A stretch of 64,000 bases of DNA. Origin: an uncultured Massilia sp. (GTDB lineage Bacteria > Pseudomonadota > Gammaproteobacteria > Burkholderiales > Burkholderiaceae_D). Location: positions 1-64,000 of the forward strand of contig CAJYXO010000116.1 of NCBI GenBank assembly GCA_913778765.1, given 5' to 3'. The position numbers and the translations under genes were made by a program. Position 1 is the stretch's first letter, and each line of letters opens with the position of its first letter. The notes below the pieces were generated by a model. It was not told the DNA's origin. It searched no databases and worked only from the letters and a program-made list of their open reading frames with translations. Below are positions 52,474-62,400 of the stretch, piece after piece.

Positions 52474-54432
52474 TCAGGCCGCCGCCGGTTCCGCCTTCCT
52501 GGTCTTGCGCGGGAAGCGCGCGTAATACTGCAGACCCTTGCCCGGCTCGCTCTCGACCCGCAGCGAGCCGCCCAGCGAACCCGTGACCAGGTTGTAGAGG
52601 ATGTGCGCGCCGAGGCCGCTGCCGCCGCTGCCGCGCTTGGTCGTGAAGAAGGGGTCGAACAGCTTGGCGAGGGTGTCGGCGTCCATGCCGGCGCCGTCGT
52701 CGCCGTAGTCGAAGGCGACCGTGTCGTCGTCTTCCAGGCGGGCGCGGATCGTGATGTTGCCGGGCTGGTCGCGTTCGAAGCCGTGCACCAGCGAGTTCAC
52801 CACCATGTTGGTGACGATCTGCGACACCGCGCCCGGGAAGCTGTCGACCTCCAGGTCCGCCGGGCAGTCCACCGTCACCTTCACCGGCCGCCCCTTCAGC
52901 TTGGGCTGCAGCGACAGCAGGATCTCGCCCACGTACTTGCACAGGTTGAAGTTGCGGATATTGTCCGAGGACTGGTCCACCGCCACCTGCTTGAAGCTGC
53001 GCACCAGGCTCGCTGCGCGCTGGGTGTTGGTGGTCATGATGCGCAGCGACTGGTCGACCACGTCGAAGAAGGCGTTCAGGCTGTCTTCGGTCATCTCGCC
53101 GGCCGCCAGCTCTTCCTTGGTCAGCTTGAGTTCCTGCACCAGGTGGCTGGTGGCGGTCACGCAGATGCCGAGCGGGGTGTTGATCTCGTGCGCGACGCCG
53201 GCCACCATCTGGCCGAGCGACGCCAGTTTCTCCTGGCGCACCAGCTCGGTCTGCGCTTCCTGCAACTGGGTAAGCGCCTGGTTCAGGGCCGCATTCTGCT
53301 GCTCCAGGCTGTCCTTGGCCTTGCGAATCGCGTGGTCGGCCTGCATGCGGGCGATCGCCACCGCCACGTGGCTGGCGATGAAGGCCAGCAGGTCGAGTTC
53401 GGCCTTGGTATAGATGACGGTCGGGTCGTAGCTCTGCACCACCATCACGCCATAGGCCTTGTCGTGCACCAGCATCGGCGCGCCGATCCAGCTGGCGATC
53501 TGGGTATTCCCGAGCGGCTCCTTGACCTTGCCCGAGGCCGCCAGGCGCGCGAAGCTGCCGGCGTCGTGGAGCTGGGCCTGCCTGGTCTTCAGCACGTACG
53601 AGCACATGCCGATCCCGAACGGGAAACGCTTGTGCGGCGCTTCGCGATCCTTCTCGTCGACAAAGTATGGGATGCTGATCTCGCCGGTGTCCGGGTGGGT
53701 CAGCGCGATCAGGAAGTTCTTCGCCGCCATCAGCTCGCCGATGATGCTGTGCAGGCTGGCGGCCAGCTCGTCGGTGCCGAGCGCCGACGCCGACAGGTCG
53801 GCGATCTGGTACAGCGCATGCTGGACCTGCTCGGCGCGGCGGCGCTCGGCCACTTCGCGCGCCAGCGCCGCGGTGCGTTCCTGCACGGCCCGTTCCAGGC
53901 GGTCCATGCTCTGCAGGCCCTGCAGGGCGTTCGAGACGTGGTTGGCGATCAGGGCGAACAGCGCCTGGTCTTCCTCGCTGTAGGTGTGCTGGGGCAGATA
54001 GCTCTGGATCACGATGGCGCCCAGCACCTCGTGCTGCTGGTCGAGCAGCGGGCAGCCCATCCAGTGCTCGGCGACGCTGCCGGTGCCCCAGGTGCTGCCG
54101 TTGTCGCGCGCGCGCTCCTCGTCGGCGGTCATCGACAGCGATTGTTTGTTGAGCATCACCCAGGCGGTCGGCGACTGCTCGGGCGAGGCCAGGGTCACGC
54201 GGTCCTGCGGGCTGGGGCCTTCGTCGACGGTATCGACGAAGTAGACGAAGCGCACCGTGTTGTCCTCGCGCTCGGCCAAGGCAACGTAGAAGTTGTCCGC
54301 ATACATGATGCGGCCCAGCGCGCGGTGCACGGCGCCGATGAATTCGGTGATGTCGGTACAGCTGGCGGACAAGTGCCCGATTTCGAGCAGCATGGCCTGC
54401 ACCGCTTCCAGGCGCGCAAGACGGTCTTCCAT
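52474..54432 (-). CDS. Sensor histidine kinase with two GAF domains
   Basis: The 652-residue protein has no membrane segment. Two GAF domains (about 12-185 and 215-380) carry the same layout (NFYVALAEREDNTVRFVYFV; NFLIALTHPDTGEISIPYFV), suggesting internal duplication. A coiled coil (LEQQNAALNQALTQLQEAQT) leads to a HisKA-like helix with the phosphorylated His in AGVAHEINTPLG, then HATPase_c (NMVVNSLVHGF; DDGAGM; GSGGSGLGAHILYNL). The GAFs probably bind a small cytoplasmic ligand or form a redox-sensitive dimer; ligand unknown. The start follows GGGGGA. The nearest regulator partner is not adjacent. The gene is convergent with the T6SS island, ending 34 bases from the PAAR stop. Confidence 0.94.
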   Translation of the reverse strand: MEDRLARLEAVQAMLLEIGHLSASCTDITEFIGAVHRALGRIMYADNFYVALAEREDNTVRFVYFVDTVDEGPSPQDRVTLASPEQSPTAWVMLNKQSLSMTADEERARDNGSTWGTGSVAEHWMGCPLLDQQHEVLGAIVIQSYLPQHTYSEEDQALFALIANHVSNALQGLQSMDRLERAVQERTAALAREVAERRRAEQVQHALYQIADLSASALGTDELAASLHSIIGELMAAKNFLIALTHPDTGEISIPYFVDEKDREAPHKRFPFGIGMCSYVLKTRQAQLHDAGSFARLAASGKVKEPLGNTQIASWIGAPMLVHDKAYGVMVVQSYDPTVIYTKAELDLLAFIASHVAVAIARMQADHAIRKAKDSLEQQNAALNQALTQLQEAQTELVRQEKLASLGQMVAGVAHEINTPLGICVTATSHLVQELKLTKEELAAGEMTEDSLNAFFDVVDQSLRIMTTNTQRAASLVRSFKQVAVDQSSDNIRNFNLCKYVGEILLSLQPKLKGRPVKVTVDCPADLEVDSFPGAVSQIVTNMVVNSLVHGFERDQPGNITIRARLEDDDTVAFDYGDDGAGMDADTLAKLFDPFFTTKRGSGGSGLGAHILYNLVTGSLGGSLRVESEPGKGLQYYARFPRKTRKAEPAAA

Positions 54433-54520
54433 CGATCCCCCATTTAAATAGTGCGTCAGGGAAATATTAGCAGCTCAGGGAGCTGCCGTGAGGAAAGTGT
54501 CGCGCAAATACGCCGCTTAT

Positions 54521-55015
54521 TTAACGGCGCGGCGCCTTGAAATCGTTCTCGACCCAGGTCTGCGCGGACGCCGGCGACAGCTTGAAGCCGGCATCGACCC
54601 GCACTTGCGCCACCTGCTCGCCCATCTCGTCGATGGCGGCCAGCAGCGCGTACGGGTGCTCTTCGTCCGGCACGATGTCGAGCGTGATCTTCAGCTCGCC
54701 GTCTTCGGTCCACACCACGGTGCTCTTGTGCAGTTGTGCGTGCAACTGCTGCTCGTGGCGGCGCAGCACTTCGTAGGCGGTCTTGACCAGGGTATTGAAG
54801 GCGTTCACGTCGAGCGGCTTCGGGTTCTTCTTGTCGCGGCCCATGGTCCAGGGGCCGACCAGCGCCGGCTCGGACTCGCCTTCCTTGTACATGGCGACGG
54901 CCCAGCCGTCATCGTCCTCGTTCTTGATGACGCGTGCGGTCCAGCCATTGTCTTGCCAGACACGGGCCTCCTGCACCGGCGCGTCCTCGTGCTGGTCTGG
55001 TGTTTCGTCGTTCAT
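54521..55015 (-). CDS. Conserved hypothetical protein
   Basis: The 164-residue protein is acidic and soluble with no signal or membrane segment. A motif-rich first half (ARVWQDNGWTARVIKNEDDD; YKEGESEPALVGPWTMGRDK) is followed by a helix (FNTLVKTAYEVLRRHEQQLH) and the strand-rich VDAGFKLSPASAQTWVENDF. Such proteins are frequent in this bacterial group; no function is known. It precedes the double-GAF kinase gene by 88 bases on the same strand; a GC-rich hairpin (54470-54486) lies between, without a T-run. Confidence 0.82.
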   Translation of the reverse strand: MNDETPDQHEDAPVQEARVWQDNGWTARVIKNEDDDGWAVAMYKEGESEPALVGPWTMGRDKKNPKPLDVNAFNTLVKTAYEVLRRHEQQLHAQLHKSTVVWTEDGELKITLDIVPDEEHPYALLAAIDEMGEQVAQVRVDAGFKLSPASAQTWVENDFKAPRR

Positions 55016-55104
55016 GCGGTACCAATCTCAATCGGGCACAAAGCCAAAGGCCAGATCATAGGAAATTCCGGCGCTCTGGACAAGGACCACACGCGTGAGA
55101 AAGG

Positions 55105-55296
55105 CTAGATGCGGGGCAGGATGCGCAAGTCGGGCCGGCGCGGCGGGACGATGGGCGGCCCCGGCGGCGTCGTGCGCGGATCGATCGCCGGATTCGGGAT
55201 CTCTTTGTTGAATGGCGTAATGATGATGGGCGGAATGGCCGGTGGCGCCGATGGCGGATTCTTGTGACCACCCCTGTCGGCCTGGATGTAATGCAT
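55105..55296 (-). CDS. Small proline-rich protein
   Basis: The ATG at 55296 is preceded by AGGAGGGA, an almost perfect ribosome site at 7 bases, and gives 63 residues. More than a quarter are Pro (NPPSAPPAIPPIIITPF, TTPPGPPIVPPRRPDL), interspersed with Ile and basic residues. There is no signal peptide. Such chains are extended and often interact with other proteins. No homologue can be named. The strong ribosome site is the main evidence that this is a real gene and not a chance frame. Confidence 0.65.
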   Translation of the reverse strand: MHYIQADRGGHKNPPSAPPAIPPIIITPFNKEIPNPAIDPRTTPPGPPIVPPRRPDLRILPRI

Positions 55297-55527
55297 GGGA
55301 ATCCCTCCTGCGACAGAGCAGGCTGTCAGTATAGACCGCATGCCCAGCATTGCAAGGCTTGATGTCGGCCAATTTTTTCACGCCATTCATCAGCCTCCGG
55401 CGCACGCTCGCCCCCCGAAATGTGCAGCCTGTCGCACGCCGATGGAGACCCGCGATCGATACAGATACATTGGAACCATGCCGACAACGACATATCACTT
55501 CAAACCCTGAATCGCACGAGGACCATC

Positions 55528-55905
55528 ATGAAAAAGACCGCCATATTCGTCATCGCATTCCTGTTCGCACTGCTGCTGTGGAACGTGTTCGTCTACAGCG
55601 GCGACATGACCGTCAACGTCGACGGCGACGAGATCGGCGGACCGCTCGGCGCCCTGCTGGCGATGCTGTTCGCGGGCGGCGGCACCCTGATCGCGGTCCT
55701 CGTGATGCTGGTGGTGGGCGCGGTGCTGGCGGTGGTGTTTGCCGGTGTCGGCATCATCCTGATCGGCGGCCTGGGCATCGGCGCCGCGGTGCTGGCCCTG
55801 GCGATCTCGCCGCTGCTGCTGCCCCTGCTGCTGCCGCTGGCCGTGATCTGGTACCTGGTCAAGCGTTCGAACAGGAACCGCATCATCCGCGAGCAAGCCG
55901 TTTAA
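55528..55905 (+). CDS. Small multi-pass membrane protein
   Basis: The ATG at 55528 has GAGGA 6 bases upstream and gives 125 residues. It has an N-terminal helix (AIFVIAFLFALLLWNVFVYS), a short polar loop (GDMTVNVDGDEI), then three further hydrophobic stretches rich in Gly, Leu and Val (LGALLAMLFAGGGTLIAVLV; VVFAGVGIILIGGLGIGAAV; ISPLLLPLLLPLAVIWYLV) and a basic tail (KRSNRNRIIREQAV). It is an inner-membrane protein of unknown function. It overlaps the convergent metallophosphatase gene by 4 bases. Confidence 0.8.
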   Translation: MKKTAIFVIAFLFALLLWNVFVYSGDMTVNVDGDEIGGPLGALLAMLFAGGGTLIAVLVMLVVGAVLAVVFAGVGIILIGGLGIGAAVLALAISPLLLPLLLPLAVIWYLVKRSNRNRIIREQAV

Positions 55906-56645
55906 ATCCCCTCCACCAGCCGCATCGCGAACACGATCGGCAACCCCGCCGCGATCACCTTGCGCGCCGCCGCACCGTGATCGTAGGGAACCCTGAAATA
56001 GGTAATGCTCCTGGCCTCGTCGTCGAACACCGCATAGCAGGCCGCGTTGTTCTGGTCGCGCGGCTGGCCGACGGCGCCGGGCAGCACGAGGTACTGGTGC
56101 TGGGGCTGCAGGCCGATGCGCTGGCCGGCGTCGGGAACGTGGACGCCCATGCGGCCGTCGTCGGCGCGGCGGTACAGGGCCGGCGCGTGCACGTGGCCGG
56201 AGAACACGATGCGGCTGCGGCTGGCCTTCAGCGAACGCTCGGCTTCCGCGACGCCGGTGACGTACTCCCAGCGCACCGGATCGTGCGCGCTGGCATGGAC
56301 GAAGAAGGCGTTGCCGTGCCGTTGCGTGAGCGGCAGGCTGCCCAGGAAGGCCAGCTGTTCGGGATCGAGCTGGCCGCGGGTCCATTCGATGACTTCCCTC
56401 GCTTCGGCGTGCATCTGCGGCCTGACCGGACGGACCACCGAGTAATCGTGGTTGCCCTGCACCGCCACCGCGCCGCGGCCCACGTAGTCCATCACCGTTT
56501 TCACCACCCAGCCCGGGTCCGCGCCGTAGCCGACGAAATCCCCCGTAAACGCATACTGGTCGACCTGCTGGCGCTCCGCGTGCGCCAGGCAGGCTGCGAC
56601 GGCTTCGCGGTTCGCGTGCAGGTCGGTCAGCAGCGCGAGGCGCAT
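55902..56645 (-). CDS. Metallophosphoesterase family protein
   Basis: The 247-residue protein carries all calcineurin-like phosphatase motifs: TDLHANREA (Asp, His), TGDFVGYGADP (Asp), GNHDY (Asn, His), FVHAS (His) and SGHVHAP (Gly-His-x-His). The arrangement and length match the YfcE/MJ0936-like branch, which hydrolyse phosphodiesters or phosphomonoesters with two metal ions. Cytoplasmic; substrate unknown. The queC gene stops 11 bases upstream of its start on the same strand, so the two form an operon. Confidence 0.92.
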   Translation of the reverse strand: MRLALLTDLHANREAVAACLAHAERQQVDQYAFTGDFVGYGADPGWVVKTVMDYVGRGAVAVQGNHDYSVVRPVRPQMHAEAREVIEWTRGQLDPEQLAFLGSLPLTQRHGNAFFVHASAHDPVRWEYVTGVAEAERSLKASRSRIVFSGHVHAPALYRRADDGRMGVHVPDAGQRIGLQPQHQYLVLPGAVGQPRDQNNAACYAVFDDEARSITYFRVPYDHGAAARKVIAAGLPIVFAMRLVEGI

Positions 56646-56656
56646 GGTCCAGCCAC

Positions 56657-57370
56657 TCAGGCGCTACGGCGCGCCGCGGCGTACTGTTCGTAGCCGCGTG
56701 CGCGCAGCGCGCAGGCCGGGCAGGCGCCGCAGCCGTGGCCCCAGTCGTGGGCGGCGCCGCGTTCGCCCAGGTAGCAGGTGTGGGTGTCGAAGCGGATCAG
56801 GTCGACCAGGGCCTGGCCGCCGCAAGCCTCGGCCAGTTCCCAGGTCTGCTTCTTGTCGATCCACATCAGCGGCGTTTCGACCTTGGTGCGCGTGGCCATG
56901 CCCAGGTTCAGCGCCACCTGCAGCGCCTTCATGGTGTCGTCGCGGCAGTCCGGATAGCCGGAGAAATCGGTTTCGCACATGCCGCCCACCAGCACGTTCA
57001 GGCCGCGGCGGTAGGCGACCATCGCGGCCACCTGCATGAACAGCAGGTTGCGGCCCGGGACGAAGGTGTTCGGCAAGCCGTTTTCCTGCATCGCGATGGC
57101 GACATTGCTGGTCAGGGCCGTGTCGGAAATGGTCGAGATCAGGCCGAGGTCGACCATGTGGTCCTCGCCGAGGCGGCGGTCCCATTCCGGCGACAGCGCG
57201 CGCATCTTGCCCAGCACGGTCGGCCGTACTTCGAGCTCGATCGCGTGGCGCTGGCCATAGTCGAAGCCGATGGTTTCGACCCGTTCATAGCGCTGCAGGG
57301 CCCAGGCCAGGCAGGTGGTGGAATCCTGGCCGCCGCTGAAAAGGACGAGTGCGGTGTCAGCTTGATGCAT
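56657..57370 (-). CDS. queC: 7-cyano-7-deazaguanine synthase QueC
   Basis: The 237-residue protein is QueC, which uses ATP and ammonia to turn 7-carboxy-7-deazaguanine into preQ0 in queuosine synthesis. The ATP pyrophosphatase P-loop is SGGQDST (12-18), followed by the family block [12 protein letters not shown] and the [11 protein letters not shown] and [13 protein letters not shown] motifs. Zinc-binding Cys are in CYLGERG and GCGACPAC. The ATG at 57370 has AGGA 8 bases upstream. It is the first gene of an operon with the metallophosphatase; the intergenic region to tamA (84 bases) holds both divergent promoters. Confidence 0.97.
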   Translation of the reverse strand: MHQADTALVLFSGGQDSTTCLAWALQRYERVETIGFDYGQRHAIELEVRPTVLGKMRALSPEWDRRLGEDHMVDLGLISTISDTALTSNVAIAMQENGLPNTFVPGRNLLFMQVAAMVAYRRGLNVLVGGMCETDFSGYPDCRDDTMKALQVALNLGMATRTKVETPLMWIDKKQTWELAEACGGQALVDLIRFDTHTCYLGERGAAHDWGHGCGACPACALRARGYEQYAAARRSA

Positions 57371-57453
57371 GTTGATATTCCTGAGTTAAAGCGTCCGCCG
57401 TCAATTTTGACAATCCGTTAAGATGAGACTGGCAGATTGGAGAATGGAGAGAC

Positions 57454-59439
57454 ATGTTGCCCGCAAGATTTGATGAATTCACCCGAGCGCAGGCGCGACC
57501 ACGAATTTTGGCACAAATCGTGCTGGCCGTGAACGCGCTGTGCGCCTCCATGGGTGTTGCGGCACAGTCTTCCACGCAGGGACAGGCGCAGGCCCAGGAC
57601 CCGGTGCCGGCGCCGACCACGACCCGGGACCAGACCCAGAAAGAGCTGCAGGAACAGGAGCGCGAGCCGGCCAAGCCGCTGCCGGTCGAAGCGCCGGAGC
57701 AGCGGGCCGTCAACTATACCGTGAAGATCGACGCCCCGCGCGCCCTGCGCGAGCTGCTGGAAAACAACCTCGACCTGATGCGCTGGCGCGGCAACCCGCG
57801 CGTCGACCTCGAACAGTTGCAGCGCCTGGTGCGCAACGCCCCCGAGGAAGCCAAGACCCTGGTCGCCACCGAAGGCTATTACACGCCCAGGATCACCAGC
57901 GGCCTCGACACCTCGGGCAGCACGCCGGTCGCGCGCGTGATCGTCGATCCGGGCCAGCCGGTCAACGTCGGCGACGTCGATATCGAACTGCGCGGCTTCG
58001 TCCCCTTCGACAAGAACAGCGCGCCCTTCGATGCCGCCGCCCTGCGCAACCGCTGGACCCTGCCGGTGGGCAGCCGCTTCCGCACGGCCGACTGGGAAGC
58101 GGCCAAGCGCGGCATGGTGCGCGACATTACCCAGACGCGTTTTCCGCGCGCCCAGCTGATCGATTCCAGCGCCACCGTCGACCCGGACCAGCACAGCGCC
58201 AGGCTCAAGGTCGTCATCGACAGCGGCCCGGACGTGCATTTCGGCGCCCTGAAGATCGACGGCCTGCAGCGCTACCGGCCCGAGGTCATCACCAACCTGA
58301 ACCAGATCCATCCGGGCGACGAGTACAGCCAGGCGGCGCTGCAGGCCCTGCAGGGCCGCCTGCAGGACACCGGTTACTTCAGCAGCGTGGAAGTCAGCGT
58401 CGACATGACGTCGGCCCTGAACGAACAGGTCAGCGAACTGAATCAGGGACAGGGACCGCAGACCGAAGCGCCATCCGCGCCGGTGACCATGCCGGTGCTG
58501 GTGCGGGTGACGGAAAACAAGCGCAAGAACCTCTCGCTCGGCGTCGGCTTCTCGACCAATACCGGCGCCCGCGCCCAGGCCAACTACGACAACCTGAACG
58601 TGTTCGGCAAGCGCATGAAGAGCAGCATCCTGTACGAGCAGCTGCGCCAGACGGCGGCCGTCGACTTCTACTGGCCGACCACCTCGAACGGCTACAGCAA
58701 CAGCGTCGGCGCCGGCTACGACCGCCAGGACCTGCGCGGCCAGATCACCCGCACCACCAGCATCCACGCGGTGCGCGCCTGGGGCACGCCGATGCTGGAA
58801 CGCAGCTGGCGCCTGGAGGCGCTGACCGAGCAGGTCACCATCGACGACCTGCCCACCACCCGCACCAAGGCCCTGCCGCTGACCTTCTCGATCACCAAGC
58901 GCCAGCTCGACAGCCTGGTGCTGCCGACCCGCGGCTACGCCGCCAACCTGCAGCTCGGCGCGGCGCCGATCCGGCTGCTGACCGACGAGCCTTTCGTGCG
59001 CGCCTACATCCGCGCGGTCGGCTACAAGCCGGTAGGTGCGTCCGGCTCCCTGATCGTGCGCGGCGAATTCGGCGCGGTCGGCTCGAAGGACAAGGACAAG
59101 GTACCGTCGACCTTCCTGTTCCGCGCCGGCGGCGACCAGTCGGTGCGCGGCTACGCCTACCAGCAATTGGGCGTGCCGGTGCGCGGCGCGATCACGGGCG
59201 GCCGCTACCTGTTCACCGCCAGCACCGAGTACGATTACTGGTTCAAGCCGCCCTGGGGCGCGGCCGTGTTCGTCGACGCCGGCAATGCCGCCGACAATTT
59301 CAAGGACCTGAAACCGAAGGTCGGCTATGGCGTGGGCGCGCGCTGGCGCAGCCCGGTCGGCCCGATCGCCGTCGACGTCGCCTACGGCAAGGCGGTGCAC
59401 GAAGTCCGCCTGCACTTCTCTCTGGGATTCACTTTCTGA
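57454..59439 (+). CDS. tamA: Autotransporter assembly outer-membrane protein TamA
   Basis: The 661-residue BamA-superfamily protein begins with a signal region (ILAQIVLAVNALCASMGVAA, cleavage near AQS), a Gln/Glu-rich linker, then POTRA domains (LRELLENNLDLMRWRGNPRV; VDPGQPVNVGDVDIELRGFV; FGALKIDGLQRYRPEVITNL). The C-terminal beta-barrel opens with RKNLSLGVGFSTNTGARAQA and includes RAGGDQSVRGYAYQQLG, the conserved L6-loop VRGY motif. It ends in Phe as outer-membrane proteins do. Together with TamB it helps insert outer-membrane proteins and move phospholipids. GGAGA precedes the ATG. The stop overlaps the tamB start by one base (TGATG). Confidence 0.96.
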   Translation: MLPARFDEFTRAQARPRILAQIVLAVNALCASMGVAAQSSTQGQAQAQDPVPAPTTTRDQTQKELQEQEREPAKPLPVEAPEQRAVNYTVKIDAPRALRELLENNLDLMRWRGNPRVDLEQLQRLVRNAPEEAKTLVATEGYYTPRITSGLDTSGSTPVARVIVDPGQPVNVGDVDIELRGFVPFDKNSAPFDAAALRNRWTLPVGSRFRTADWEAAKRGMVRDITQTRFPRAQLIDSSATVDPDQHSARLKVVIDSGPDVHFGALKIDGLQRYRPEVITNLNQIHPGDEYSQAALQALQGRLQDTGYFSSVEVSVDMTSALNEQVSELNQGQGPQTEAPSAPVTMPVLVRVTENKRKNLSLGVGFSTNTGARAQANYDNLNVFGKRMKSSILYEQLRQTAAVDFYWPTTSNGYSNSVGAGYDRQDLRGQITRTTSIHAVRAWGTPMLERSWRLEALTEQVTIDDLPTTRTKALPLTFSITKRQLDSLVLPTRGYAANLQLGAAPIRLLTDEPFVRAYIRAVGYKPVGASGSLIVRGEFGAVGSKDKDKVPSTFLFRAGGDQSVRGYAYQQLGVPVRGAITGGRYLFTASTEYDYWFKPPWGAAVFVDAGNAADNFKDLKPKVGYGVGARWRSPVGPIAVDVAYGKAVHEVRLHFSLGFTF

Positions 59440-62400
59440 TGAACGTCGAGACTCCAAACCCCGACACGCCCGTCACGCCGCAGCACAAGGAGCGCCGCTG
59501 GCCGCGCCGGGTCGCGATCGGCGTGGCCGTCACCGCCGTCGTCCTCGGCGGCGCGGTCTGGTACCTGGGCCGCGAGACCACCTTGCAGATGATCGCCCAG
59601 CGCGTCGCCAATGCCAGCGGCGGCAAGCTGACGCTGAGCGGCGTGTCCGGTTCGCTGTACGGCCACATGCACATCGGCCACGTCGTGTTCCGCACCGAGA
59701 CTTCCGTCATGACGGCGGACGAGATCGACATCGACTGGAAACCCTGGCAATACCTGTCGCGCGGCGTCGAGATCGACAAGCTGTACGCGAAGTCGCTGCG
59801 CATGGAAACGCTGAAGGAAAGCGACGAACCGGCCACCATGCCGACCCGTCTGGCGCCGCCCTTCAAGGTGGCGGTCGACGATGCGCGGCTGGCCAAGGCG
59901 GTGTTGGTGAACAAGGGCGCGGAAACGCAGATCGACGACATCCGCGTGGCCCTGCACGGCGACAAGGAGCGCTGGAAGCTCGACTACGCAAAAGCGAACA
60001 CGCCCTGGGGCCAGGCGGCGGCCAGCGGCACCATCGCGAATACCCTGCCCTACAAGCTGAATGCGGACGCCAGCCTGACGCAGGCGCCCGGCGCACAAGC
60101 GCAGGCCGGCGCCATCGCCCCGCAACTGAAGCTGCACGCCGGCGGCGATCTGCAGAAGACCGTCGTCGACGCCAGCGGCCAGGCCGCGCGCGCCGAGGGC
60201 ACGGCGAACCTGGTGCTGTCGCCGTTCGCCGAGATCCCGCTGCGGGCATTCACGCTCGACGCGAAGAACATCGACCCGGGCTTCTTCAATCCGGGCCTGC
60301 CGACGGCCGACCTGAACCTGGCGGTGGCGGCGCGCCTGGACCCGAACCGCAACATCAGCGGTTCCGTGAACCTCACCAACGACGGCCCGCAAGGCACCAT
60401 CGACCAGCAGCGCCTGCCGCTGCGCGCGATGCGCGGCCAGCTGGGCGGCAACCTCTCGTCGATGAAGATTGCCGACTTGCTGCTCGACCTCGGCGGCGCC
60501 GGGCGCTTCACGGGCAGCGGCAGCGTCGACCGCGCGGCCGACGAAAAAGGCATCGGCACCGCGCGCTTCGCGCTGCACACCGACCGCATCGACCTGAAGC
60601 AGATCCACGGCAGCATGAAGAAGACCGCGATCGCCGGCGACCTGTCGGTGGCGAACACCCAGGACACCCAGACCCTGAACGTGAACCTGGTCGACGCCGG
60701 CATGCGCCTGGTGGCGGAAGCGGCACTGAAGAACAATGTGCTGGACCTGCGCGAGGCGCGTGTTTCGGCCGGCAAGGGCAGCGTGCGCGTGACCGGCAAC
60801 GCCAACCTGCTTGACCAGAAGCCCTTCAAAGCCAACGTGGTGGCCAGCCATCTCGACCCGGCCGCCTTCGGCGACTTCCCGAAGGCCGACATCAATACCG
60901 AGATCAACGCCTCCGGCGTCCTCGCCCCGCAATGGCAGGTCGCTGCCGACTTCGCGCTGCGTCCGAGCCGCCTGTTCGACCAGCCGCTGTCCGGCAAGGG
61001 CAAGCTGGATGCCGATGCGGGCGCGCCGGGCGGCGTCCACGTCCACGACGTGAACGCCAACCTGGCGCTGGGCCAGAACACGGTGGACCTGCGCGGCGCC
61101 TTCGGCAAGCCGGGCGAGAAGCTGGCCTGGCGCGTCGATGGCAAGCAGCTCGCGGCCGTTCGTCATGACCTGTACGGCGCGCTGGTGGCGAACGGCGTCG
61201 TCAGCGGCACCATGGAGGCGCCGCGCACCACGTTCGCCGTCGACGCCAACGGCCTGGGCTGGGCGCCGCAGCAGCGCAAGAACAACAACGGCAGCCTGCA
61301 CGCCAGCGGCGAAGCCTGGCTGTCCGGCGCCAAGGAGGCGAAGGTGGTCGAGGTGAAGGCCAGCGGTTCGATGCAGAAGCTGAACCCGGCCGCCTTCGGC
61401 TCGCCTTTCGCCGGCAGCATCAACGGGAATTTCGACGCCAGCGGCCGCACCGGCGCCAACATGGGCGGCTCCGTGAACCTCACGCTGCAGCAGTCGACGC
61501 TGTCGAATTCGCCGCTGTGGGGCGTGGCCAAGCTCACGGCCGACAAGCGCCACGTCGCGAACGCCGACGTCGACCTGCACCTGGGCGCCAACGTGGTCGC
61601 GGCAAAGGGCGCCTTCGGCAGCGGCCGCGATACGCTCAACTGGCGCATCGATGCGCCGCAGCTGGCCGCGCTCGGCCCGGACTTCGGCGGCGCGCTGCGC
61701 GGCTCCGGCACGCTGTCGGGCACGATGGACACGCCTTCGCTGACGGCCGCCCTGGAAGGCCAGAACCTGCGCATGAAGGCGCAGAACCTGAAGTCCTTGC
61801 GCGCCACCGCCAACGTCGGTTCCGGCCGCGGCGCCGCCGATCCGCTGGCGCTCGACGTGCAGATCGCCGGCTACGCGAGCGGCGAACCGGGAAAGGAAAC
61901 GCGTATCGCCACGGCGCGCCTGCAGTCGACCGGCACCCGCGGCGCGCACACGATTTCGGCGGCCGCGCGCGGCGACGCCTTCGACGCCAACCTGGCCATC
62001 AACGGCGGCTATGTGGCGAACGGCAAACAGAACGTGTGGAGCGGCGCCCTGACCGCCCTGCAGAACCGCGGCCGCTACGCCTTCACGCTGGCGGCCCCGG
62101 CCCCGCTGCGCATTGCCGGCGCGCCCGGCGCCGGCGTCAAGGGCCTGGCCAATCCCGAGCAGATCGCCTTCAGCGGCGCCACCATCCGCCTGCCGGCCGG
62201 TTCGGTCACCCTGCAGTCGCTGGCCAAGAACGGCGCGCGCTGGACCAGCCGCGGCGCCGCCACCGGCGTGCCGATCAACTACCTGGCCCAGTTCTCGGAT
62301 GCGGTGCGCCAGAACCTGCGCGGCGACATGACGCTCGGCGCCGACTGGGCGCTCGACATGACTGCCCCGGCAGCCAGCGGCGCGGCCCCTGCGCTGGCCG

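Noticed and set aside
54470-54486. Terminator between the conserved hypothetical gene and the double-GAF kinase
   Set aside because: GCAGCTC-AGG-GAGCTGC is a neat hairpin but has no T-run on the transcribed strand, so termination is not supported.
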